IMG/VR virus record: IMGVR_UViG_3300042898_002360
Span: 1 to 34,312 of that record
Source: a virus
Direction: 5' to 3' (one strand)
Length of the DNA: 34,312 nucleotides
Part shown: one piece after another, positions 1-7,269 of the stretch
Layout of the letters: every line of letters begins with the position of its first letter
Position numbering within the stretch: position 1 is the stretch's first letter
Translations under genes and position numbers: made by a program
The notes under the pieces: generated by a model
Databases searched by the model: none
What the model saw: the letters and a program-made list of their open reading frames with translations, nothing else
Told to the model about the DNA's origin: nothing

Positions 1-60
1 GCAACTTTAATTAAACTTGATACCAATACTTGGGTTCTGATTGGAGACACACAAATATAA
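1..60 (+). CDS. C-terminal end of a tail-fibre-type beta protein (5' part outside window)
   Basis: Reading from base 1 gives a 19-residue tail (ATLIKLDTNTWVLIGDTQI) and a TAA at 58-60. It closely matches the end of the protein at 389-742 (ASLIKRSTDGWVLVGDVSV), so the two are paralogues of the same structural module, a beta-rich domain common in phage tail and fibre proteins. Its stop overlaps the next ATG (TAATG), the coupling style of the whole block. Only the end is visible; the rest lies upstream of the window. Confidence 0.7.
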   Translation, partial: ATLIKLDTNTWVLIGDTQI

Positions 61-389
61 TGCCTACCTTATATAAGGTCCTTGGACAATCTGCTCCAAG
101 TGCTACAACTGCAACAACACTTTACACCGTACCATCGGTAACTGACACAATTGTTTCAACAATTAACGTTGCTAACACTGGTGCTAACCAGGACACGATT
201 CGTATAGCGATTCGTCCTGCTGGTGCTTCTTTGGCTACACAACATTATATTGCTTACGGTGTTCCGTTGGCTTCTGGTGCTGTGTTAACTTTCACTATTG
301 GTGCAACATTGGATACTACTGATGTTGTTACTGTTTATTCAACTACTGGAACTTCTTCCTTTAGTGCGTTCGGAAGCGAGATAAGTTAA
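60..389 (+). CDS. Small tail-region structural protein
   Basis: This is a 109-residue protein starting at the ATG at 60, which overlaps the upstream TAA. An in-frame TTG at 30 is rejected because it lies inside the upstream gene. The protein is rich in Thr, Ala, Ser and Val with alternating hydrophobic residues and almost no charge, the look of an all-beta virion protein. Near the N-terminus it reads TLYTVPSVTDTIVSTINVAN, a pattern common in small phage proteins beside tail fibres. Its stop overlaps the next start (TAATG at 387-391). The precise role is unknown; fibre, head-fibre or decoration protein are the reasonable options. Confidence 0.7.
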   Translation: MPTLYKVLGQSAPSATTATTLYTVPSVTDTIVSTINVANTGANQDTIRIAIRPAGASLATQHYIAYGVPLASGAVLTFTIGATLDTTDVVTVYSTTGTSSFSAFGSEIS

Positions 390-742
390 TGGCTGTAACG
401 ATTATTGGTGGGGCAGCGTCTGCTTCTTCCCTTTTAACAACTAATGCACAGACTGGCACAACTTACACGTTGGCTTTGACTGATGCTAATAATACTATGG
501 TTGAGTTAAGTAATGCTTCTGCTATTACTTTAACTGTGCCTCTTAATTCTTCTGTTGCTTTTCCTGTTGGTTCACAGGTTAATTTGTTGCAGACTGGTGC
601 TGGTCAGGTTACTGTTGCTGGTGCAAGTGGTGTGACTGTTAATGGGACTCCTGGTTTGAAGTTTCGTGCTCAGTGGTCTGGTGCTTCTTTGATTAAGCGT
701 AGTACTGATGGTTGGGTTCTTGTTGGGGATGTGAGTGTCTGA
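389..742 (+). CDS. Beta-rich tail-fibre module protein
   Basis: This 117-residue protein has a pattern I recognise from many environmental phage tail proteins: an N-terminal stretch ending in NNTMVELSNASAITLTVP, then a Gly/Val repeat core (GSQVNLLQTGAGQVTVAG), then a C-terminal GWVLVGD. It is predicted to be all beta and is probably a trimerising fibre or tail-tip module. It is paralogous to the gene fragment at 1-60, so the module is tandemly repeated in this genome. It starts at an ATG overlapping the previous TAA, and its TGA overlaps the next ATG (TGATG). Codons are strongly T-ending, unlike the block at 3178-3736. Confidence 0.75.
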   Translation: MAVTIIGGAASASSLLTTNAQTGTTYTLALTDANNTMVELSNASAITLTVPLNSSVAFPVGSQVNLLQTGAGQVTVAGASGVTVNGTPGLKFRAQWSGASLIKRSTDGWVLVGDVSV

Positions 743-1320
743 TGCCTATTTTTGGTATAACTGCTTCGTCTAATATGACGACTAAGTTGACTGACTTTTA
801 TCAGATTGCTACAACGACTTTAGGTAGTGCAACTTCTTCTGTGACGTTTAGTTCTATTCCTGCTGATTATACTCATTTGCAGATTCGTGCTTCTTACCAA
901 ACTTCAAGAGGAACTTATCCTTTGGATAAAATTTTTATTCGTTTCAACTCTGATTCTGGTTCTAATTATTCTTCACATAATCTTAAAGGTGATGGTGCTT
1001 CGGCTTCTTCTGGTGCTGAAAACACAACTCAAATTGTTGATGCTGATAGTAGTTCAACAACAGCAGCATCAGGTGGGTTAGTTTTTGGTGCACTTATTAT
1101 GGACATTTTAGATTACGCAAATACTAATAAATATAAGACTACTCGTGCTTTGAGTGGTTTTGATACTAATGGTACTGTTTCTGGTTATGGTGGTCGTGCT
1201 GCTTTAATTTCAGGTAACTGGCGTTCAACAAGTGCTATAACTTCTGTGACTTTTACTGTTGATAATGCTGCAAACTATTCTGCAAATTCAAAGTTTTCTT
1301 TATACGGAATTAAGGGGTAA
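742..1320 (+). CDS. Tail-tip/fibre paralogue 1
   Basis: The 192-residue protein starts at the ATG at 742 inside the TGATG overlap; an upstream TTG at 712 lies within the previous gene. It carries the module shared by the next two genes: SSVTFSSIP near the N-terminus, an xFNSDSxSNYS segment, an ILDYANTNKYKTTR segment, WRSTSAITSVTF, and a C-terminal SLYGIKG. The repetition of this module in three consecutive genes suggests duplication and divergence of a receptor-facing structural protein. Function is inferred from context among tail genes. Confidence 0.75.
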   Translation: MPIFGITASSNMTTKLTDFYQIATTTLGSATSSVTFSSIPADYTHLQIRASYQTSRGTYPLDKIFIRFNSDSGSNYSSHNLKGDGASASSGAENTTQIVDADSSSTTAASGGLVFGALIMDILDYANTNKYKTTRALSGFDTNGTVSGYGGRAALISGNWRSTSAITSVTFTVDNAANYSANSKFSLYGIKG

Positions 1321-1325
1321 CAAAT

Positions 1326-1847
1326 ATGGCTGCAACGTACACACCGATAGCATCAATAACACTAGGAGCAACTGCTTCTTCTGTTACTTTTAGTTCAATA
1401 CCAAGCACCTACACAGATTTGGTTTTGATTTCTTCAGTATATTCTGACACAAATGATGTGGGTTTATATATAAGATACAATTCTGATACTGCATCAAATT
1501 ATTCTTATACCTATCTAGAAGGAAATAATTCTAATGCTGCTGTTTCTGGTAGAGCAAGTAGCCAAGACAAAATTTATTTTCAATTTTCAACAGGTATTCC
1601 ATCAACAACTGGAGTGTACATTCCAACAATTATAAATGTAATGAATTATTCAAATACTACAACTAATAAAACTTTAGTTGCCCGTTCTCAAGGAAGAAGA
1701 AATGATGCCGCAGCATCTGTTTCTTTAGTGACTGGTTTGTGGCGTTCAACGGCTGCTATAACAAGTATAAATTTGGCTTTATCAAGCGGTAATTTTGCTT
1801 CTGGTTCAACTTTTAACCTCTACGGTATATTAGGAGCGAATGCGTAA
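1326..1847 (+). CDS. Tail-tip/fibre paralogue 2
   Basis: This 173-residue protein aligns over its length with the gene before it: SSVTFSSIPSTYTDL, YNSDTASNYSYTYLEGN, INVMNYSNTTTNKTL, GLWRSTAAITSINL, and a C-terminal FNLYGI. It begins six bases after the previous stop and its TAA overlaps the next ATG (TAATG at 1845-1849). The Ser/Thr/Asn-rich, low-charge composition fits a beta-structured fibre or tip protein. Host-range function is inference from the family's position next to the glycine-rich adhesin. Confidence 0.75.
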   Translation: MAATYTPIASITLGATASSVTFSSIPSTYTDLVLISSVYSDTNDVGLYIRYNSDTASNYSYTYLEGNNSNAAVSGRASSQDKIYFQFSTGIPSTTGVYIPTIINVMNYSNTTTNKTLVARSQGRRNDAAASVSLVTGLWRSTAAITSINLALSSGNFASGSTFNLYGILGANA

Positions 1848-3178
1848 TGGCTAATACTTTAAAGAAGATTCAAACTGTTACTGTTGGTAGTGGTGGTGCA
1901 GCAAGTATGGATTTTACTTCTATTCCACAAACGTATACTGATTTAAAAATTGTTGTATCGGCTAGATGGGACCAAAGTGGTTCAACAACTTTTGGGTTAA
2001 AATTTAATTCATCAACAACAGGTTATTCAAGACGATGGCTATATGGTAATGGTGCAAGCGCAGCATCAAGTAATGATACTTCTGGACCATTACCAGTAGC
2101 AGATAATACTATGCCTGGAACAAATTACACAGCATCAGTTTTTGGTAGCGTAGATATTTATATTCCTAATTATACTTCTGCTAACTATAAATCTGTCAGT
2201 TCTGATGGTGTTTCTGAAAATAATGGAACTACTGCTTTTCAAACTTTAACTGCTGGTTTGTGGTCTAATACTGCTGCTATTACAGATATTTCTTTAACTA
2301 ACTTTTCTGGAGGTTTTGTTCAATACACTACTGCTACTTTGTACGGTGTATCAAACGTAACAGCAGCAGGAAACGCAAAAGCAACAGGTGGAATTATTAC
2401 TTATGATGATACTTATGTGTATCATACTTTCCCTTGGTCTGGTACTTTTACTCCTTTGACTTCTTTAACTGCTGACTATCTTGTAGTCGCAGGCGGTGCA
2501 GGAGCAGGAGGTGCATACACTGATGCCAACATATTCGGTTCAGGTGGAGGCGGTGCAGGCGGAGTACGATGCACAGTCGGAGCCACAGGTGGCGGAGGTT
2601 CACTTGAATCTGCTTTAAGTTTAACTGCTACAGCGTACACAGTAACTGTGGGTGCTGGCGGTGCAGGTGGCGGAGATAACTCAAATGGTACATCTGGTTC
2701 TAATTCAGTATTTTCAACCATAACTTCTACTGGTGGTGGACGTTCAGAAAACGCTGGTGGTGGTAACGGAGCAGCAGGTGGTGGTGGCGGTTCAGGTGCT
2801 GGTGGAACAGGTGGTGCTGCAACTGCTAACCAAGGTTTTGCTGGCGGTAATGGTGGTGGTGGTACTCGTTCTGGTGGCGGTGGAGGTGGTGCTGGCGTTG
2901 CAGGAACTGCTGCTAGCGGTAGCGGTGCTGGTGCTGGTGGTAATGGTATAACAACATCTATTTCTGGAACATCAACAACATACGGTGGCGGTGGTGGTGG
3001 AGCACACGGCACAGGTGGCTCTAGTGCTAACGGTGGTACAGGTGGTGGAGGTAATGGTGGAGCACCTGCTACTTCTGGTACTGCTAACACTGGCGGTGGC
3101 GGTGGAGGAAGAAGAACTTACGGTGCTTCTGGCGGTACTGGCGGTTCAGGTATAGTTATAGTGAGGTACGCAAAATAA
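1847..3178 (+). CDS. Fibre paralogue 3 fused to a glycine-rich adhesin-like domain
   Basis: Residues 1 to about 170 repeat the module of the two preceding genes (SMDFTSIPQTYTDLKI, GLWSNTAAITDISL, TATLYGVS). From about residue 205 the protein becomes a long glycine-rich domain that starts with DYLVVAGGAGAGG and ends with GGSGIVIVRYAK. This is the arrangement of the phage glycine-rich tail domain, whose polyglycine helices form a receptor-binding tip in T-even adhesins. At 443 residues it is the largest member of the trio and is the best candidate for the host-contacting protein. The repetitive DNA is prone to slippage, so length variation between isolates is expected. The long proline-rich reading frame on the opposite strand is an artefact of the glycine codons. 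Confidence 0.8.
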   Translation: MANTLKKIQTVTVGSGGAASMDFTSIPQTYTDLKIVVSARWDQSGSTTFGLKFNSSTTGYSRRWLYGNGASAASSNDTSGPLPVADNTMPGTNYTASVFGSVDIYIPNYTSANYKSVSSDGVSENNGTTAFQTLTAGLWSNTAAITDISLTNFSGGFVQYTTATLYGVSNVTAAGNAKATGGIITYDDTYVYHTFPWSGTFTPLTSLTADYLVVAGGAGAGGAYTDANIFGSGGGGAGGVRCTVGATGGGGSLESALSLTATAYTVTVGAGGAGGGDNSNGTSGSNSVFSTITSTGGGRSENAGGGNGAAGGGGGSGAGGTGGAATANQGFAGGNGGGGTRSGGGGGGAGVAGTAASGSGAGAGGNGITTSISGTSTTYGGGGGGAHGTGGSSANGGTGGGGNGGAPATSGTANTGGGGGGRRTYGASGGTGGSGIVIVRYAK

Positions 3179-3522
3179 TGGCACACTTTGCCCAAATAGA
3201 AAACAACATTGTTACACAAGTACTTGTGGTAGACAATGCACAAGAACACAGAGGACAAGAGTTCCTAGCCAACGACCTTAATCTTGGCGGAACTTGGATA
3301 CAAACCTCATACAACGGTAACATTCGCAAAAACTATGCAGGCATAGGTTACACCTATGACCCTGTACGTGATGCGTTTATACCACAAAAACCATTTGACT
3401 CTTGGCTTCTTAACGAAGACATTTGTCAATGGTATCCCCCAACCCCATACCCAACAGATGGCAAACCTTATGTGTGGGATGAAGAACAACTAGAATGGAA
3501 AGAGATAGAAGATGGCAACTAA
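3178..3522 (+). CDS. Conserved phage fibre-associated protein
   Basis: This 114-residue protein begins MAHFAQIENNIVTQVLVVDN and ends with a PYPTDGKPYVWDEEQLEW segment. I recognise this N- and C-terminal pattern from a small protein common next to tail-fibre genes in cyanophages and other environmental phages. It is rich in aromatic residues and probably folds as a small beta protein. It starts within the TAATG overlap with the adhesin gene and overlaps the next start by 11 bases, so it is translated with them. A role in fibre assembly or as an accessory virion protein is inferred. Codons here are A- or C-ending, unlike the neighbours to the left. Confidence 0.7.
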   Translation: MAHFAQIENNIVTQVLVVDNAQEHRGQEFLANDLNLGGTWIQTSYNGNIRKNYAGIGYTYDPVRDAFIPQKPFDSWLLNEDICQWYPPTPYPTDGKPYVWDEEQLEWKEIEDGN

Positions 3523-3736
3523 ACTTGTAGTCAACTGTGCCACAGGTGCAGTAGAAGAAATAGAACTAACAGCACAAGAACTCGCACAACGCGACCAAGA
3601 CGCTGCAGCATACGCTGAACAAAAAGAAATTGAAGATGCAGCCAAAGCACAAGCAGAGGCTGATAAAGAAGCAGGAAAGGCTAAATTAGCAGCACTCGGA
3701 TTATCTGAGGCTGAAATCGCAGCATTGGTAGGTTAA
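3512..3736 (+). CDS. Small helical fibre-assembly-type protein
   Basis: This is a 74-residue protein. The first 20 residues form a short beta segment (KLVVNCATGAVEEIELT). Residues about 22-65 are a charged Ala/Glu/Lys/Gln helix that should form a coiled coil, followed by a short tail LSEAEIAALVG. This layout resembles small proteins encoded after fibre genes, some of which are assembly chaperones. It overlaps the upstream gene by 11 bases. No catalytic motif is visible; the chaperone role is only a suggestion. Confidence 0.65.
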   Translation: MATKLVVNCATGAVEEIELTAQELAQRDQDAAAYAEQKEIEDAAKAQAEADKEAGKAKLAALGLSEAEIAALVG

Positions 3737-3740
3737 TTAA

Positions 3741-5630
3741 GTGACTGTTATTAAAGACATAACAGAAGACTTTGCTTACGATTTAGCCATCTCACCTGAT
3801 GTATCAACTAACTACCAGTTATCTGATATATCTTTTGATATTGCAATAAACAATATGCCATTCTTTATTGCTGCAACAGATGAGCAACCTTATCGTAGAG
3901 AATCAGCACCTTCTAAACGTGAACAGATTGACCAAACAACTGAACCAGGTGAACAATCATTTACTGGTTGGTGGTTTAGAAGCCAATCATCATTTCATTT
4001 AGGTGCTGGTGCAAAGTTCTTTGAACCTGCACAAGATGAAACTTTACGTTACAGATTTAACGAATCACAAGGTGTAGATGTTTGGACCAAAGGTCAAGCA
4101 AGCCTTCTTAAAGGCACAGTTAAAATTTTAACAACAAGTAGTAATAGTTTATCTGTTGGTGCTAATGATGGTACTAATGATTGTCTTGTTGTAGCAGATG
4201 GTTCTGCTTTAAAGAAAATAACTTTATCAGCAGACACACCAACTGTTACCACATACACTCAAACAGGTACTGCTTCAGCGATACAGTCTTTGGCAACTAA
4301 CGGTTCTAAATACTTTTTTGCCAACGGTACACATATTCATTACGGTAACATTGGTAGCACAACTTCTGACATTGAAACATATAACTGTTCAGTACCAACA
4401 ACAATTGCTTATGTTAAACAAAGACTTTTTGCTGGTGTGGCAAACGCTTTACACGAACTTGATGCAACTAAAACAACTGGTGGTCATACTTTACCAACAG
4501 CAATTTTCACACATTCAAACACTTCTTGGGTTTGGTCAGCAATATCTGAAGCAGGTCCAGCAGTTTACGCTGCAGGATATGCTCGCAATACTTCTGCAAT
4601 ATTTAAAATAACTGTTAAAGATGATGCAACACTTAACACCCCAACTGTGACAGCAGAACTACCTGTTGGTGAAAAAGTTTTATCAATGTTTTCTTACCTT
4701 GGTTACATAATTATTGGAACAAGTAAAGGTGCCAGAGTTGCACAAGTTGAACCAACTACAGGTGACTTGGCTTACGGTCCTCTAATTTTTGAAACCACTG
4801 ATGGTGTTAAATCTATTTTTGCTAAAGACCGTTTTGTTTGGTGTGCAGGTAAACCCAATTCAGTTAGTGGTCTTATCCGTATTGATTTAAGTGAGCAGGT
4901 AAGTCCTTTAAGGTTTGCTTACGCAGCAGATTTAGAGGCTGTCGCTTCAACATCTTTAGTTAACTCTGTTACTCAAATAGGTGACAGGCTTGCTTTTGCC
5001 ACAGCAGATAACGGTGTGTGGGTTGAAAGAGCCACACAACTTGTAGCATCAGGTTTTATTCGCACAGGTTTTATTAGGTATGCAACTATTGAATCAAAGT
5101 TTTTTAAGTTCTTAAAAGTTCGTGGCAATCTTGATGATGGAACTATAGATGTTAATACTATAACAAATAAAGAAGTTGATACGTTTCTTTATAACGTTAC
5201 TACTGAAACAACTAACCTTGATTTAGGTATTGCTAGACCTGTTGGTGCTCAAGAGTATCTTGCTTTTAAATTTGACCTTAACAGGGATGATACTGATACT
5301 GCTGCTGGTGCTGTGATGAGTGGCTACCAAATTAAAGCGTTACCTGCTATAGAGAAACAAAGACTTATCCAGTTCCCATTGTACTGTTATGACGTGGAGA
5401 TGGATAAGTATAACAACATTGTTGGTTCCGAAGATGATAGAGCATTTGACCGTATCTCTGAACTTGAAGGTATAGAGAAGACTGGCAACATTGTTACTGT
5501 TCAAGACTTTAGAACTAATGAAACATATTCAGCGTTGATTGAAGAGATTAGATTCTTTTCTGCAACACCACCAAGTGAAAGATTCAATGGTTTTGGTGGC
5601 AAACTTCTACTAACTGTAAGGAAACTATAA
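3741..5630 (+). CDS. Minor tail protein, large
   Basis: The 629-residue protein starts with a GTG four bases after the previous stop. The N-terminal third carries a signature I associate with actinophage minor tail proteins: FFIAATDEQPYRRESAP, then TEPGEQSFTGWW, then SQSSFHLGAGAKFF. The middle has repeated blade-like segments such as SANSLSVGAND-type and LVVADGSALKKITL stretches, suggesting a beta-propeller. The C-terminus contains a domain ending in FGGKLLLTVRKL. Its TAA overlaps the next ATG. It is probably part of the tail tip, upstream of the lysis genes as in many siphophages. Confidence 0.75.
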   Translation: MTVIKDITEDFAYDLAISPDVSTNYQLSDISFDIAINNMPFFIAATDEQPYRRESAPSKREQIDQTTEPGEQSFTGWWFRSQSSFHLGAGAKFFEPAQDETLRYRFNESQGVDVWTKGQASLLKGTVKILTTSSNSLSVGANDGTNDCLVVADGSALKKITLSADTPTVTTYTQTGTASAIQSLATNGSKYFFANGTHIHYGNIGSTTSDIETYNCSVPTTIAYVKQRLFAGVANALHELDATKTTGGHTLPTAIFTHSNTSWVWSAISEAGPAVYAAGYARNTSAIFKITVKDDATLNTPTVTAELPVGEKVLSMFSYLGYIIIGTSKGARVAQVEPTTGDLAYGPLIFETTDGVKSIFAKDRFVWCAGKPNSVSGLIRIDLSEQVSPLRFAYAADLEAVASTSLVNSVTQIGDRLAFATADNGVWVERATQLVASGFIRTGFIRYATIESKFFKFLKVRGNLDDGTIDVNTITNKEVDTFLYNVTTETTNLDLGIARPVGAQEYLAFKFDLNRDDTDTAAGAVMSGYQIKALPAIEKQRLIQFPLYCYDVEMDKYNNIVGSEDDRAFDRISELEGIEKTGNIVTVQDFRTNETYSALIEEIRFFSATPPSERFNGFGGKLLLTVRKL

Positions 5631-5881
5631 TGTCATTACACGTATTAAAGAACGTTGTTACACGTTCACTAGCCCTATTCATTTCTTTTGCACTACCCTC
5701 AGTTGGAGTGGGTGCTTTTGCAGGTGTTGAACCTGTTAAAGCAGCAGCCATTGCTGGAGGTTTAGCAGTTGCAGGAATTGTAACCGACCTTGCCAGAGAG
5801 TTCCTGAAAGATGGAGACCTTACATTGGCTGAAGTTGATGATGTATTTAAAAAAGTTTCCAAAGGTAAGGGTGGCAAGTAA
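5630..5881 (+). CDS. Holin candidate
   Basis: This 83-residue protein has two hydrophobic segments, at about residues 13-32 (LALFISFALPSVGVGAFAGV) and 35-52 (KAAAIAGGLAVAGIVTDL), followed by a charged C-terminal tail ending in KKVSKGKGGK. Size, topology and position directly before a peptidoglycan endopeptidase gene (2-base gap) fit a class II-type holin that opens the membrane at lysis. The start overlaps the stop of the minor tail gene (TAATG). A second two-helix protein at 9436-9633 is an alternative or partner holin. Confidence 0.6.
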   Translation: MSLHVLKNVVTRSLALFISFALPSVGVGAFAGVEPVKAAAIAGGLAVAGIVTDLAREFLKDGDLTLAEVDDVFKKVSKGKGGK

Positions 5882-5883
5882 GA

Positions 5884-6285
5884 ATGGGTTTACCTATCAA
5901 GGATGGAAAGATTACTACACCTTACAATAAAGCAGGTAAGATGTGGAAATCTGGTTTTCATACTGGTGTAGACTTCGCTGTTCCTACTGGCACAGATATT
6001 CTTGCAGCCTGTGATGGCACCGTTGTTGCAAACAACTGGGGTACTGCATATGGCAAACAAGTTATTGTTAAAGCAAATATTAACGGTAAAGATGTGTGGA
6101 TGATTTATGCTCACTGTTCACAGACTATGGTTAAGGCTGGCGCTAAAGTTAAGACTGGTCAGCACATAGCAGAGTCAGGTAACACTGGTAATTCATCTGG
6201 TCCACATTTACATTTTGAAGTAAGAGATAACGCTCGTTGGTCTGCTGGTAAACCAGTTGACCCTAAAGATATTCTTGCTATATAA
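5884..6285 (+). CDS. M23-family peptidoglycan endopeptidase (endolysin)
   Basis: This 133-residue protein is a stand-alone LytM/M23 domain. Zinc ligands are seen in HTGVD (H26, D30) and HLHFEV (H110), with the expected catalytic histidines H77 in YAHC and H108. The core motif GNTGNSSGPHLHFEV is intact, so the enzyme should be active in cleaving peptide cross-links of the wall. There is no signal peptide or separate wall-binding domain, so release probably depends on the holin encoded just upstream. The last nine codons are nearly duplicated as noncoding DNA at 7243-7269. Confidence 0.92.
   Translation: MGLPIKDGKITTPYNKAGKMWKSGFHTGVDFAVPTGTDILAACDGTVVANNWGTAYGKQVIVKANINGKDVWMIYAHCSQTMVKAGAKVKTGQHIAESGNTGNSSGPHLHFEVRDNARWSAGKPVDPKDILAI
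6259..6285 (+). repeat. Direct repeat, copy 1 (3' end of endolysin gene)
   Basis: These 27 bases encode the endolysin end DPKDILAI plus stop. A copy matching at 23 of 27 positions occurs at 7243-7269, where it reads DPKDIFAI plus stop but is not attached to an endolysin frame. The two copies bracket the cytidylyltransferase and glycosyltransferase genes. Confidence 0.7.
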
Positions 6286-6293
6286 AATTATTA

Positions 6294-6749
6294 ATGAACC
6301 ATTATTTAGATTTTAATGGTCTTGTTGTTTACACAGGTGGAACATTTGATTTGTTTCACTCAGGACACGTTGCTTTCCTTAAAAGATGCAAAGAAATTGC
6401 TGGCACAGCAGGACAAGTAATTGTTTCATTAAACACTGACAGTTTTATACAAGAATACAAAACTAAACCACCAGTATGCAATGACCAAGAACGTTACAAT
6501 GTTATATCATCTTGTAGGTATGTTGACCAAGTTATATGGAACAGTGGTGGTGTTGATTCTAAACCAGCAATCCTGTCGGTGAACCCTGATATTATTGCTA
6601 TAGGTTCAGACTGGGCACGCAAAGATTATCACAAACAAATGGATTTCACACAAGACTGGTTAGATAAACTAAACATAAGCCTAATTTACATACCATACAC
6701 AACAGGTATATCAAGCACAAACATAAAGGAACGACTATCAACATACTGA
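6294..6749 (+). CDS. Cytidylyltransferase-like nucleotidyltransferase
   Basis: The 151-residue protein has the hallmarks of the TagD/glycerol-3-phosphate cytidylyltransferase family: YTGGTFDLFHSGH at residues 13-25, with the catalytic HxGH at 22-25, and ISSTNIKERL at 139-148, matching the family's C-terminal ISSTxIxxRI motif. Such enzymes make CDP- or related nucleotide-activated polyols or sugars. Length is about the family norm. It precedes a glycosyltransferase-like gene, so the two may decorate wall polymer, virion or DNA. Whether the substrate is glycerol phosphate cannot be told. The ribosome-binding site is weak. Confidence 0.85.
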   Translation: MNHYLDFNGLVVYTGGTFDLFHSGHVAFLKRCKEIAGTAGQVIVSLNTDSFIQEYKTKPPVCNDQERYNVISSCRYVDQVIWNSGGVDSKPAILSVNPDIIAIGSDWARKDYHKQMDFTQDWLDKLNISLIYIPYTTGISSTNIKERLSTY

Positions 6750-7243
6750 TAGCAACCACACCTGAACGTGAACACTGGTTAACTGATTGTTTAAAATCTT
6801 TTAGCACAACACCAGTAACAGTACGCTCAGACTATGGCTTTGAACTAGGCAAAATTAGGTGGGCTTACGAGAATACTAATTGGGATAGGTTTTGGTTTTT
6901 TCAAGACTCAGTAATAATTAAAGACCAAAGTTTTTTGCAAGCAGGTTGGGATAAAGGCACATCATTACCATTATCTAATTGTCCAACACCTTTTGGAATG
7001 TATCTTGGTATATATTCGCGTGCCACATTGGACAAAGTTGGTATACCTATTGCACAAAGTAAAGAAGATGCAATCAGATATGAAGTTGAATGGCACCGTG
7101 AATACTGCAACCAAGAACCTGTTGAAGTAATGTTTCCTGAACTAACAGATGGTAACGCTAAAGGAACAGAAGAACATCACGGAAGAATCAATCTTGTGTT
7201 AGAGAATAATTACCTTATCAAATACAAAGGCACTTGGGCTTAG
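6737..7243 (+). CDS. Glycosyltransferase-like protein, probable non-AUG (ATC) start
   Basis: An open frame runs from 6668 to the TAG at 7241-7243, but contains no ATG, GTG or TTG until 6935, which is well inside conserved-looking sequence. Upstream residues read INILIATTPEREHWL, a normal glycosyltransferase beginning, and continue to FWFFQDSVIIKD and PFGMYLGIYSRATLDKVG. A good ribosome-binding site, AAAGGA at 6725-6730, is followed after six bases by ATC at 6737, so I place the start there (168 residues). It overlaps the cytidylyltransferase gene by 13 bases. A CTG at 6746 or a sequencing or assembly error in the start codon are alternatives. The sugar specificity is unknown. Confidence 0.6.
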   Translation: MNILIATTPEREHWLTDCLKSFSTTPVTVRSDYGFELGKIRWAYENTNWDRFWFFQDSVIIKDQSFLQAGWDKGTSLPLSNCPTPFGMYLGIYSRATLDKVGIPIAQSKEDAIRYEVEWHREYCNQEPVEVMFPELTDGNAKGTEEHHGRINLVLENNYLIKYKGTWA

Positions 7244-7260
7244 ACCCAAAAGATATTTTT
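7234..7260. terminator. Weak bidirectional terminator candidate
   Basis: A short stem TTGGG (7234-7238) pairs with CCCAA (7245-7249) around a 6-base loop that contains the TAG of the glycosyltransferase gene. It is followed by an AT-rich stretch with five Ts. It lies between convergent genes. The stem is only 5 bp, so confidence is low. Confidence 0.3.
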
Positions 7261-7269
7261 GCTATTTAG
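7243..7269 (+). repeat. Direct repeat, copy 2 (endolysin 3'-end remnant)
   Basis: This 27-base stretch matches the last codons of the endolysin gene (6259-6285) at 23 of 27 positions and still reads DPKDIFAI plus stop. Here it is noncoding on the plus strand and overlaps the 3' end of the minus-strand protease gene. It looks like a scar of duplication or recombination. Confidence 0.65.

Noticed and set aside
30-59. Upstream TTG start for the first complete gene
   Set aside because: These bases encode the end of the preceding gene in another frame, and the ATG at 60 is coupled to its stop.
2476-3090. Long proline-rich open frame on the minus strand
   Set aside because: It is the complement of the glycine-rich coding region; glycine codons read as proline codons. 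It has no ribosome site and no family look.
6668-7243. Fusion of cytidylyltransferase and glycosyltransferase through -1 frameshifting
   Set aside because: No X-XXY-YYZ slippery heptamer was found in the overlap, and a good ribosome site lies just before ATC 6737, so separate initiation is simpler.
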